A stretch of DNA of 64,000 nucleotides from Mucilaginibacter xinganensis (GTDB lineage Bacteria > Bacteroidota > Bacteroidia > Sphingobacteriales > Sphingobacteriaceae): contig NZ_CP022743.1 of assembly GCF_002257585.1 (NCBI RefSeq), positions 3,720,001 through 3,784,000 on the forward strand. Direction: 5' to 3'. Shown here one piece after another: positions 53,339-61,826 of the stretch; the first letter of the stretch is position 1, and each line of letters opens with the position of its first letter. A program made the translations under genes and the position numbers. The notes beneath the pieces were generated by a model. The model was not told the origin of the DNA. It was given only the letters and a program-made list of their open reading frames with translations, and ran no database searches.

Positions 53339-54471
53339 GTTAGTTCGGCTATCGATTGTATAAAAGGTGTTAATTCCAATTGTTTTAATTGCAGCTCCAG
53401 CTTTACGCCGAAACTTTCAATTGTTTGTTCGATATCCAATTGGTATTTGCCGGGATAAATAAGGTCAAGTCTGCGTTTTACATTTTTTAAACCTATACCT
53501 CCGTAATTGATCAGGTCAGTTGCCAGAATTTCTGAGGTACTATTGATAACGCTAAAATAAAGTAGTGTCCCGGTCACCGCCAAATCGATATTTATCCAGT
53601 TGTTGCGATCTTTATCTTTGGATACATGCTTAAAAGCATTTTCTACAAAAGTCATCAGGATAAAGGGTGCAATTCCCATATAAGCTACGGCCAAAGGCTC
53701 CATATTCAAATTAACAGACAAACTTTGGTTTTGACGCAGCTTTTCCAGTTCGATAAAATTCTTCAGGTAGGAAATTTCTTTATCCAATGCAATTTGCTGG
53801 TCGTTACACTCATATAGTTGGTGCCGTAGCAGTTCGGAGAATTTGGCTAACGAAGCGGAGGCCATATCCGGGTTCTTGTGGATCAGGAAGAAGATGGAGT
53901 TGATACTATTAAATAAGAAATGAGGGTTAAACTGGTACTTCAGGAATTTCAATTCTGTTTCCAGTTTCTCATTTTCCAGTGCCTGTTGCCTTGCCTTTGT
54001 TTCGATCCAGTTTTTGGTGAGCTTAATGCTCATCGCAAGCGTTATCGCACCTAAGGTAAACCGGAAAGGTTCCTCCTTGATTAAATGGTAATAACCATCG
54101 AGCGTCGGTGCAATACCAAAGACTTTTTCGGCAGTGCTGCCACTTAGCCAGGCGGTAATATAATAACCAGTGGTAATCAATCCCGAGGTAAAAATAATTG
54201 TAAGCGCCAGGTAGAACAGGTACAAACTGTAGCGCTGCTTTTCGAGGTAGCGGGGAATTAAAAAATACAAATTGAAATATGCCCCTAACGCTGGCGGTAT
54301 AACATAAGCTAAAAACTTGATCGCATAGACCGAGAAAAATATCGTATGCAGCACGCTGTATGGGCTGTCGATGGCCAGTGCCCAAAGCGCGTAGTCATAC
54401 AACATCCAAAAAAGAAGATGGTATAGCTTATATTTTATAAACCAGCTTTGCCGTGAAATCATGGATACCAT
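53335..54471 (-). CDS. LytS/YehU-type sensor histidine kinase
   Basis: 378 residues from the ATG at 54471; an in-frame GTG at 54489 would add six. The N-terminal 160 residues hold four to six membrane segments. The His-kinase domain of the LytS type carries the phospho-His in LKYQFNPHFLFNSINS (His190 counted from the GTG), and a degenerate ATP-binding region follows (FVENAFKHV, GGIGLKNVKRRLDLIYPG). It is the partner of the downstream LytTR regulator, to which it phosphotransfers. The signal is unknown. Confidence 0.95.
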   Translation of the reverse strand: MVSMISRQSWFIKYKLYHLLFWMLYDYALWALAIDSPYSVLHTIFFSVYAIKFLAYVIPPALGAYFNLYFLIPRYLEKQRYSLYLFYLALTIIFTSGLITTGYYITAWLSGSTAEKVFGIAPTLDGYYHLIKEEPFRFTLGAITLAMSIKLTKNWIETKARQQALENEKLETELKFLKYQFNPHFLFNSINSIFFLIHKNPDMASASLAKFSELLRHQLYECNDQQIALDKEISYLKNFIELEKLRQNQSLSVNLNMEPLAVAYMGIAPFILMTFVENAFKHVSKDKDRNNWINIDLAVTGTLLYFSVINSTSEILATDLINYGGIGLKNVKRRLDLIYPGKYQLDIEQTIESFGVKLELQLKQLELTPFIQSIAELT

Positions 54472-54689
54472 AATCCATAAAGTTAGCACTAAAATAATTA
54501 ACTCTCTGAGTGCATATTCGAGTGGTTAGTTTTAATTGACGAAATGCACCGTGCAAAGGATGACCGGTTTATGGGCTTGTTTATGTTGTTTCAATTGTCA
54601 AATGCTACTGTTTATTGCAGCTCGTCAATCAATAACTACTGTTCAGCAATCGGATTTCTTTACACTGCAGGCGCATGCCTTCTTTGGGT

Positions 54690-57113
54690 ATGAAAATGTT
54701 AAGACTTATTCTTTGCGCATTATTATTAAGCACGTTTGCACAAGGCCAGGTAGGCGGCAGGCTTGTTATTGCCGACAGCAGCGCAGTTCCATATGCCTCC
54801 GTATTATTGGTAAAAAGCACGGACAGTATGTTGGTGCGCTCTGCCCTGTCGGATAAAAAAGGCAACTTTTCCATGGCCGCCGCACCGTACGGTACTTATC
54901 TTATTAAAATTATTAGCATGGGCTATATCCCTTACACATCACCCACTATCGTTATTGATTCAGCACAACGGTTTTATGATGCAGGTACAATCATGCTGAA
55001 AGTTGCCAACCATCAATTGAGCGAGGTAGTCATCCGGTCAACCAAACCGCTGATAGCGCAGCAGTTGGGCGGCTTAGTTGTTAATCCACAAAACAGCCTG
55101 ATGACCAGGGGTAGTTCTGTTTTACAAGTACTGTCACGTTCTCCCGGGGTGGTCATTAACGCGCAAAATAATGCAATCAGCCTGAACGGCAAAAGCGGGG
55201 TAATGGTGATGCTGGATGGTAAATTACTGCGCCTTCCCGCAGACCACGTGGCAACACTGTTGCAAGACATGAGAGCTGACGATATTGACAAAATAGAATT
55301 GCTCACAACTCCGCCGGCCAAATACGATGCAGACGGCAATGCAGGGCTAATCAATATTATAACCCAAAAAAGCAAGCAACCCGGTACCAGCGGATCGTTG
55401 ACGGCCTCAGCGGGTTATGGTAGAGGCGAAAAGGCATCTGCCAATATTAGCCTCAACCATAATAGCGGTAAGCTGAGTCTGCATGCCTCCTACAGCTACA
55501 ACCGCGACCGTAGTTACGGACTATTGCTGGCAAAGGGCACAGAAAACGCACCTATTATCGGAGGCCAGACAACCCTTGATTATCATAGCCAATCCAAACC
55601 TTTAAGTAATTATAACAGTTTTAGCGGAGGTTTCGGCTATCGGGCTAGTGATAGGACAATGATAGGCGGCAATATCGATTATAGCATCGGCACCTATCAA
55701 AATAATAGCCACAACTTTGGGAGTTATGCGCTGACCGATTCCAGCCTAAACTACAGTTCGTTTATCACCGGCACTAGCCATACCTACTATTTTCATCCAA
55801 GTGTTTATTTAGAACATGCTATCAGTAAATATCAAAAGCTCAACCTCGATTTGGATTACTTCGATCATACCAGTAATAGTCCTACCCAGGTGCAAAGCAA
55901 TTTCAGCGACAGCCTTTTTAAACCGACACAACGCAACCTGGCTAATTCCAACATAAAGGTAGGCGTAGCCGCATTGGATTACAGCAATTCGTTTAGCAAG
56001 CAGCTAAAATTAGAAAGCGGGCTCAAGGGTACCTATACTTATACCCAAAGTGTGGCGGGCATTGAAAATTTGGTAGGTGCCGAATGGGTACCCGTTGGCG
56101 CAGGTACATCGAACGATCTCGCTACACGGGAAGCAATCGGCGCGGCATACGTAGACCTGAATTGGCAACTGGATAGCCTTACCACCGTTTTCGGCGGCGC
56201 CCGGTTTGAATATTCCCGCAATACGACAGCCCATTCGCTCAACGCGCAATATTTTGTGGACCGTAGTTTGGGTAAGCTGTTTCCAAGTGTTTTTATCACG
56301 CGAAAACTGAACCCTACGGATGAACTGCAATTGTCTTATACTGAACGCATCAGTCGCCCGTCCTTTGCTGACCTCGCTTCATATGTCGCATACAATGATC
56401 CGGTTTCCGTGTTTACGGGCAACCCGGCCTTAAAACCAACCATTACCGATAACCTTAAACTAGCTTATAATACGCATGATTTTTTGTTTTCTTTGCTGTA
56501 TAGCCGCGATACCAACCCAATTTTAGGCACGCAGGTGATGCCCGGACCTACCAGCGGGCTAATTTATCTGACCCCTGAAAATGCGGATTGGCAAAACAAC
56601 CTGGTTTTGCAGACTACGATTCCAGTTAAGGCCACTAATTGGTGGCGAATGAATTATGGTTTTATCGGCGGCTATCACCAATATAAGATCAGCTATTATT
56701 CTGAATTGCTGCAAAAAAGCTATTATAGCTATAGCTTCAACTTTACAGAAAGCTTTAAGCCGACTGCTCATTACGCCATTGAACTTTCCGGCTATTATAA
56801 TTCGCCGTCTTATAGCGGTGATTCCCGTTCGAATGGGATTGCTATTTTCAATTTAGACGTAAAAAAAGAACTCTCCAATCAAAACGGCAGCTTCAAACTG
56901 AGCATATCCGATCTGTTTCGAGGGGCCAGTTATCAAAACCATATTGGCCAATTGGTTACCGATAATTTTAACAGCAACGTTGAAACCAATTACCAGGCTG
57001 AATCACACAATTTTCCCATTATCAAACTATCATATAGCCGTTCATTTGGTTCAAACACCAAAAAAGCCCAACACAATAATAGTGGCACAAAAGCAGAACA
57101 AAACCGGCTTTAA
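54690..57113 (+). CDS. TonB-dependent receptor-like outer-membrane protein (OMP_b-brl_3 type)
   Basis: 807 residues from the ATG at 54690, giving a signal peptide (MKMLRLILCALLLSTFAQGQ); an in-frame ATG at 54675 adds five residues. It has a carboxypeptidase-regulatory-like domain (about 20-115, SSAVPYASVLLVKSTDSMLV through YGTYLIKIISMGYIPY), a plug (about 115-230, with QVLSRSPGVVINAQNNAISL and MRADDIDKIELLTTPPAKYD) and a barrel ending near YSRSFGSN. This is the outer membrane beta-barrel family of Bacteroidota, related to SusC but without a SusD partner. It is divergent from the two-component operon with 218 bases between. Confidence 0.9.
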   Translation: MKMLRLILCALLLSTFAQGQVGGRLVIADSSAVPYASVLLVKSTDSMLVRSALSDKKGNFSMAAAPYGTYLIKIISMGYIPYTSPTIVIDSAQRFYDAGTIMLKVANHQLSEVVIRSTKPLIAQQLGGLVVNPQNSLMTRGSSVLQVLSRSPGVVINAQNNAISLNGKSGVMVMLDGKLLRLPADHVATLLQDMRADDIDKIELLTTPPAKYDADGNAGLINIITQKSKQPGTSGSLTASAGYGRGEKASANISLNHNSGKLSLHASYSYNRDRSYGLLLAKGTENAPIIGGQTTLDYHSQSKPLSNYNSFSGGFGYRASDRTMIGGNIDYSIGTYQNNSHNFGSYALTDSSLNYSSFITGTSHTYYFHPSVYLEHAISKYQKLNLDLDYFDHTSNSPTQVQSNFSDSLFKPTQRNLANSNIKVGVAALDYSNSFSKQLKLESGLKGTYTYTQSVAGIENLVGAEWVPVGAGTSNDLATREAIGAAYVDLNWQLDSLTTVFGGARFEYSRNTTAHSLNAQYFVDRSLGKLFPSVFITRKLNPTDELQLSYTERISRPSFADLASYVAYNDPVSVFTGNPALKPTITDNLKLAYNTHDFLFSLLYSRDTNPILGTQVMPGPTSGLIYLTPENADWQNNLVLQTTIPVKATNWWRMNYGFIGGYHQYKISYYSELLQKSYYSYSFNFTESFKPTAHYAIELSGYYNSPSYSGDSRSNGIAIFNLDVKKELSNQNGSFKLSISDLFRGASYQNHIGQLVTDNFNSNVETNYQAESHNFPIIKLSYSRSFGSNTKKAQHNNSGTKAEQNRL

Positions 57114-57175
57114 AAAGCGAATGATAATATCCTGAACGGAATCCAAAAACTGAATATAGTTAGTTTTACTAAGTA

Positions 57176-57213
57176 GCTCCCTGTGATGCAGGGAGTTCAT
57201 TCCAATTTTTTAA
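57176..57213 (+). terminator. Terminator after the receptor-like gene
   Basis: Arms ctccctg (57177-57183) and cagggag (57189-57195), loop tgatg, then a T-rich tail (ttcattccaatttttt). It lies 63 bases after the stop at 57113. Confidence 0.6.
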
Positions 57214-57397
57214 ACCTTAATTATTTCACAATAAAAGTAGAAGTTTAGTTAAAAAGGACTGCTTAAGCTACTATAGTGCTATTGTGACCACAAATCCCAA
57301 CGGGATTCGAATCAATCAGATACTATTAGACAAAAACTGGATTTCTTCTGCAAAGCGGTTCGAGATTAGTCCTGCTCCGGCTCTGATTGACATACAA

Positions 57398-57457
57398 GGT
57401 CCGAATCCAGTAACTCCCACATAACAAAAGCCTCTTAGAGATATGTAAGGCATTTTT
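57398..57457 (+). repeat. Duplicated tRNA-Val 3' end and terminator (candidate attachment site)
   Basis: 57398-57420 repeats the last bases of tRNA-Val, with ccagtaactcccac identical over 14 bases (57407-57420 versus 50608-50621) and two mismatches further upstream. The copy continues into the tRNA terminator: aaaagcctctta is identical at 57426-57437 and 50625-50636. No full cloverleaf can be drawn. The copies are in the same orientation 6.8 kb apart, as expected for the two ends of an island inserted in a tRNA gene. The remaining bases of the 57114-57569 gap hold only the terminator listed above and a tRNA T-arm-like fragment near 57306. Confidence 0.72.
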
Positions 57458-57569
57458 TGTTGCCCCTAACTTTCCTGTCCTTTCAAAGTGCGTGCAAATT
57501 GTTTGCAAATGCATGCAAATCTCAAATACCCAAACAGGTTTTTAAGCCTTTTTTTAACCCCGCTTCAAT

Positions 57570-59078
57570 TTATTTAGCCTTGATTGCCGACTGCAATTTT
57601 TCAAGTACTGAGTTGATATATCTACCAGCGTTGCCCATAGTCGAAGGATTTTTAACGGTATTTTGTGTATAGCTGTTGGTTTCGGTTTGCAGGCCAAGTT
57701 CATAATCTACTTTGATTGCTATCTGCAAAAAACCTAAAGTATTACCGCTATCGGGCAGCGGCATATTATCAAGCAAGGCAAGCTTTTCCTGTGTTATAAC
57801 AAAGTTTGAAGTTTCCGCATCAGGCGCTAATTTTAACGATGATGGGCAGTCGGACTTATCGCGTGGCTTATCTAATGTCAGCAATGGGCTTAAGCTATTG
57901 GCAAGCTTATCCCGGTTGGTTAAGGAAGGCAGTCCCCAGTTTTCAGTAACGGTTTTAATCATGGAGCTATGATCATAAAGAACATTGCTTACCGTATTTG
58001 CGGGGATATAAGGAGACACAATTACTGCAGGCACCCTTACGCCGTAGCGCGAAAAATCAAAGCCGTGTTTACTTAAACCGGTTGCGCCATCCTCGGGCTT
58101 TGGTGCCTGCGGTGGCGCAACATGGTCGTAAAAGCCGCCATGCTCATCGTAGGTAATTATGAGCAAGCTGTTTTCCCAAACCGGAGAGTTGTATATAGCC
58201 TCATAAACGGTCTTTATCAGTGCTTCGCCGTTGTGCATACCGTCCATCGGGTGCTGGGATGACCCTCCCCTATATGTGTCGAAAAAAATATCGCCATAAT
58301 TTGGCTCTATCAGGGTTAAAGGATAATGATAATCCTTCTTAAGATCCTCAGCAAAACTGCTAACGTCGTTCAGCTCGCTCCAATGGATGTTTTTAAGCGC
58401 CTGTACAATCGGGAAGCTTAGTTTGGAATATTTATCCTGATATAAGCGGTAATTACCCTTTTTTAGCAGGTCGAATATCGATCCGTGCGGAAAGCTGTAG
58501 CCCTTAAACCGTTCGTGCATTATTTGTTCAAAGCCTGAGGGGCTGTCGTCCATACTGCCGGAAGAGGCCGCGTAAGCAAAAAAGCGATTTGGCCATGTGG
58601 GTCCGGGTAACGATGAAAACCAATTATCGCACACAGCAAACTGCGTTGCAAGCTCGTAAATGGCCGGTAATTGTGTAGCCGTATCAAAGTACGACATCAC
58701 ATCGCCGATATCAATAAGAGGCGGCGGCGAGGTGTGCACTATTTTTGTTTGCTCGGTAATGGATGTTGCATAGTTCGCGACAAATCCGGAATTATCAATG
58801 GTATGCCCAGGAGGAGGATAAGTATCCCCGGGTTGCCAGGCCCGGCACCAATTATCCTGTCCGCAGAGTTGTTCCAGCGTATCCAAAAACTCGTGGCCGG
58901 GATCAGATGGCATTCTGTCCCACGTAAATTGAGTAACTGGATAGGAGTTGCCATTATATGAATTAGTCTCGTTTCCGGTAAGCCCGTTTATTCCGGGTAT
59001 GCCCGAGCGCCCAAAGATATTATCGAAGGAATGATTCTCGAGCATCAGGATAAATACATTCTTTATTTTTTCAGGCAT
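57570..59078 (-). CDS. Phosphoesterase family protein (phospholipase C/acid phosphatase type)
   Basis: 502 residues of the alkaline-phosphatase-like phosphoesterase family. KNVFILMLENHSFDNIFGRS at the N-terminus supplies the metal-binding Glu-Asn and the Ser/Asp nucleophile region. IITYDEHGGFYDHVAPPQ carries the Asp-Glu-His motif and YDHVAPP a further His. VRVPAVIVSPYIPANTV is a later family signature. It would hydrolyse phospholipids or phosphomonoesters. No signal peptide is seen at this ATG and none upstream in frame, which is unusual for a secreted phospholipase C. It is a single gene between the putative island end and a pseudo-tRNA. Confidence 0.9.
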   Translation of the reverse strand: MPEKIKNVFILMLENHSFDNIFGRSGIPGINGLTGNETNSYNGNSYPVTQFTWDRMPSDPGHEFLDTLEQLCGQDNWCRAWQPGDTYPPPGHTIDNSGFVANYATSITEQTKIVHTSPPPLIDIGDVMSYFDTATQLPAIYELATQFAVCDNWFSSLPGPTWPNRFFAYAASSGSMDDSPSGFEQIMHERFKGYSFPHGSIFDLLKKGNYRLYQDKYSKLSFPIVQALKNIHWSELNDVSSFAEDLKKDYHYPLTLIEPNYGDIFFDTYRGGSSQHPMDGMHNGEALIKTVYEAIYNSPVWENSLLIITYDEHGGFYDHVAPPQAPKPEDGATGLSKHGFDFSRYGVRVPAVIVSPYIPANTVSNVLYDHSSMIKTVTENWGLPSLTNRDKLANSLSPLLTLDKPRDKSDCPSSLKLAPDAETSNFVITQEKLALLDNMPLPDSGNTLGFLQIAIKVDYELGLQTETNSYTQNTVKNPSTMGNAGRYINSVLEKLQSAIKAK

Positions 59079-59249
59079 TGTGTTTTGTATTTAGGTGGGT
59101 TAAGGTGTTCGGTTTCAGCAAAAAACAAAGGAATAATTAATTCTTTTTCAAACAAATATATTTAAAATAATGCAGCCTGAGGCTTTAAGTCAAAAGTGTT
59201 TTTTTAAGTTCATTGTCCATACAGTTAGCCTCACCCGTTGGAGCATCAT

Positions 59250-59318
59250 TAAAAAACAGCTCAGCTGGATAGCGCAACAGATTTCTATTCTTTAAGTGCC
59301 TGGTTTGAATCCACATGA
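59250..59318 (+). pseudogene. Degenerate tRNA-Arg-like sequence
   Basis: gctcagctggatagcgcaac (59259-59278) is a near-perfect D arm, followed by an anticodon-arm-like agatttctattcttt (anticodon would be TCT) and a T-arm-like cctggtttgaatccac. No acceptor stem can form and the anticodon and D stems each have a mismatch, so it is not functional. It lies in the 336-base gap between the phosphoesterase and the metallo-beta-lactamase-fold gene. The remainder of that gap shows nothing else. Confidence 0.62.
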
Positions 59319-59414
59319 AAACAACCGGAGATATCTTAGCATATAAAAGGCCGTTATCGGCTATGTTTTAGTCAATAATAATAAGATAAGTTTAAGCGTT
59401 TGCATTGTTAGGTT

Positions 59415-60506
59415 ATGAAATACGCGTATTTGAGGATGGGGATAGCTGCGCTGTTACTTACAGTTGCGGCAGGGTGCGGGATGGTAAAGTCGCTGGGGAA
59501 AAACCCGGAGGGCGGGGAACTTGCCCGTTTGGAGGTTTTGCCTAATTACAAAAATGGAAGTTTCGAAAATCTGGCTGAACGTGCTGACTCGACCATCAAG
59601 CGCAGCTGGTTGCAGTTTATGCTACAAAGCCGCCCTGAAAGTATCAAGCCTTCTCACAGCCTGCCATGGGTTAAAACCGATTTAAAGACACTCCCTGCTA
59701 CTGCACCAACCATCGTTTGGTTTGGCCATTCGTCTTTGCTGATCAAAACCGGGCAGGGAAATATACTTATCGATCCTATTTTCAGCAACCATGCCGGGCC
59801 GGTACCCGGATTGATAACAGCCTTTAAGGGCACAAAGCATTACCACGCTAAGGATATGCCGACGATAGATGTGCTAATCATCTCCCACGACCACTACGAT
59901 CACCTGGATTACCGTACGCTAAAAAAACTGAAAGACCAGATCAAAATAGCCGTAGTACCGATGGGTGTAGGTTCAGATTTGGTGTACTGGGGGTTTGATC
60001 CTAAAAAGATCATCGAACTGAATTGGAACCAATCAGCCACGTTGCCTGGGGGCCTCAGGATAACCGCTACGCCTGCGCAGCACCGCAGCAACCGTACGTA
60101 TGCAAAGGAAAATAAAACACTTTGGGCATCTTACGTGATACAAACAGGTCACTACCGGCTTTTTTATGGCGGCGATAGCGGTTATGGCCCGCTCTTTAAA
60201 CAAATAGGTCAGCAATATGGCCCATTTGACCTGGCACTGCTGGAATGCGGACAGTACAGCCCGAATTGGCCATGGACCCATCTTTGGCTTGGACAGACCG
60301 CCCAGGCGGCCGTTGACCTGCAGGCCCGTTTGCTGCAGCCTATTCACTGGGCCAAGTTTGAAGAAGCTGATCAGCCATGGAATGAACCTATAGAAAAACT
60401 CCTGCCCGCTGCCGAAAAGTTGGGAATACAGCTAAACGTTCCGCGCATTGGGGAGCCTTATACATTGGGTAACCCACCCAAGAAAGCGGTTTGGTGGAAT
60501 TTTTAA
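59415..60506 (+). CDS. Metallo-beta-lactamase-fold lipoprotein (NAPE-PLD/UlaG-like)
   Basis: 363 residues with a lipoprotein signal (MKYAYLRMGIAALLLTVAAG, Cys21). The metal-binding motif is SHDHYDHLDY (His158-x-His160-x-Asp162-His163). Further ligands lie in TPAQHRSNRTY and FYGGDSGYGPLF, and the last His in LQPIHWAKFE. The fold and the lengthy WFGHSSLLI start match the lactonase/NAPE-PLD-like group, which cleaves phosphodiesters or lactones. It is probably anchored on the outer membrane facing the periplasm. The substrate is unknown. Confidence 0.9.
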   Translation: MKYAYLRMGIAALLLTVAAGCGMVKSLGKNPEGGELARLEVLPNYKNGSFENLAERADSTIKRSWLQFMLQSRPESIKPSHSLPWVKTDLKTLPATAPTIVWFGHSSLLIKTGQGNILIDPIFSNHAGPVPGLITAFKGTKHYHAKDMPTIDVLIISHDHYDHLDYRTLKKLKDQIKIAVVPMGVGSDLVYWGFDPKKIIELNWNQSATLPGGLRITATPAQHRSNRTYAKENKTLWASYVIQTGHYRLFYGGDSGYGPLFKQIGQQYGPFDLALLECGQYSPNWPWTHLWLGQTAQAAVDLQARLLQPIHWAKFEEADQPWNEPIEKLLPAAEKLGIQLNVPRIGEPYTLGNPPKKAVWWNF

Positions 60507-60550
60507 TAATCAATAAAAGATTTGAGTGCGGTACTCCCACCCAAATTAAT

Positions 60551-60780
60551 ATAAACCTTTGAGAACGTACAGGTTTTATTACGATAACTTTTTATTAATA
60601 TTCCGTCTGTTTCATTTAATCAGAAAAGAAGATTTAGTGTATTGTTGGCCAGACAGTACAGGATTATAGACCTTTGAGAACGTACAGGTTTTATTACGAT
60701 CACTTTTTATCAATATTCCGTCTGTTTCATTTAATCAGAAAAGAAGATTTAGCGTATTGTTGTTCAGACAGTACAGGATA
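60551..60780. repeat. Two tandem copies of a 115-bp non-coding repeat
   Basis: Copy 1 is 60551-60665 and copy 2 is 60666-60780. They agree over about 108 of 115 bases with no gaps, including cctttgagaacgtacaggtt and cagaaaagaagattta. 115 is not a multiple of three and both copies have stops in all frames that I checked, so it is not coding. It lies in the 513-base gap between the metallo-beta-lactamase-fold gene and the sigma factor gene; 60781-61019 holds nothing else recognised. Confidence 0.9.
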
Positions 60781-61019
60781 GTTATGCGACCGGGAAAAAA
60801 TACTTTCGTTATAACCAATTATTATTACCGTAAAACAGCAGGCGCACAGATCTGAAATTTATTTTTCCGGCGTTTACGCTATATTATTTTAAGTATCAGT
60901 CTATAAACCAATATGTCCGTGTTAAAAAAAATACAGTAAAGCCTTTAGGGCTGTTTGAAAAAGCAAACTGTTGATTGGCTATAAAATCGAATATGAATTA
61001 ATTTTTACCCCCGACGAGC

Positions 61020-61610
61020 ATGACCGATTGTATTGTTTTTTCCGATCAGGATTTGATTAACCGCCTACATCAAACGGACCAGGCGGCTTTTGCAGAAATT
61101 TATAACAGATATTGGGAGAAAATGTTAACAATAGCCTGGAACCATACGAAAGACAGGTTCCTGGCTGAAGATATTGTGCATGAAGTTTTTATTTCGCTTT
61201 GGGATCTGAAATCGCACATTCCGATCTCAAATTTAGGAGGGTTCCTGGCCACAAAAATTAAGTTTGCGGTATTTGAAAATTATAAAAAGCAACAGCGCAG
61301 AAATAAACTGGCTGAAATAAATTTCAATTACTCTGAAATAAGTTTGGAGGAGGAGAAATGGGACGCGCTTTTTTTACAGGAATATATTAACGGTTTAGTG
61401 GAGGAGTTGCCGGAAAAATGCAGGCTGGTGTTCAAATATAGTCGTAATTCAGGAATGAAAAACGCTGAGATCGCATCTCAAATGAATATCTCGGAGAAAG
61501 GTGTTGAAGCAAATCTAACCCGGGCTTTAAAAATCATCAGGGGTAACCTGGAAACTACCGGTATATTATTGGTGATTTCGCGTGAGCTTTTAAATCTTCT
61601 TAAATTGTAA
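61020..61610 (+). CDS. ECF RNA polymerase sigma factor (FecI-like)
   Basis: 196 residues. Region 2 (about 10-85) shows FAEIYNRYWEKMLTIAWNHT and LAEDIVHEVFISLWDLKSHI. Region 4 (about 120-180) has LPEKCRLVFKYSRNSGMKNA then EIASQMNISEKGVEANLTRA. It has a short extra hydrophobic C-terminus (TTGILLVISRELLNLLKL), frequent in Bacteroidota sigma-70 family members. It would direct polymerase to the promoter of the receptor locus. The FecR-like gene follows 170-220 bases downstream, then an STN-type SusC, the classical trans-envelope signalling arrangement. Confidence 0.95.
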   Translation: MTDCIVFSDQDLINRLHQTDQAAFAEIYNRYWEKMLTIAWNHTKDRFLAEDIVHEVFISLWDLKSHIPISNLGGFLATKIKFAVFENYKKQQRRNKLAEINFNYSEISLEEEKWDALFLQEYINGLVEELPEKCRLVFKYSRNSGMKNAEIASQMNISEKGVEANLTRALKIIRGNLETTGILLVISRELLNLLKL

Positions 61611-61826
61611 CCCGGTTAAATCATCTTATTTAACCATTTACTTCCTTACCAACCTAATCAAGTTATCCCAATACTTTTTAGTTTGAGTTTAATCCTTAAT
61701 TGATTTATGGTGAAAATTTAAAGCATGACTATAGAAACCAGCTATTTTAAATAAATTTAAGATCCCATATAGGGTAAATGCCTTTTGGTAACAACATGTA
61801 GTTATAAACCAATTGTTAACTACATC

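Noticed and set aside
57570..59078. Possibility that the phosphoesterase gene is island cargo
   Set aside because: It lies beyond the copied tRNA-Val end at 57398-57457, so it is outside the proposed island, and its codon use does not stand out.
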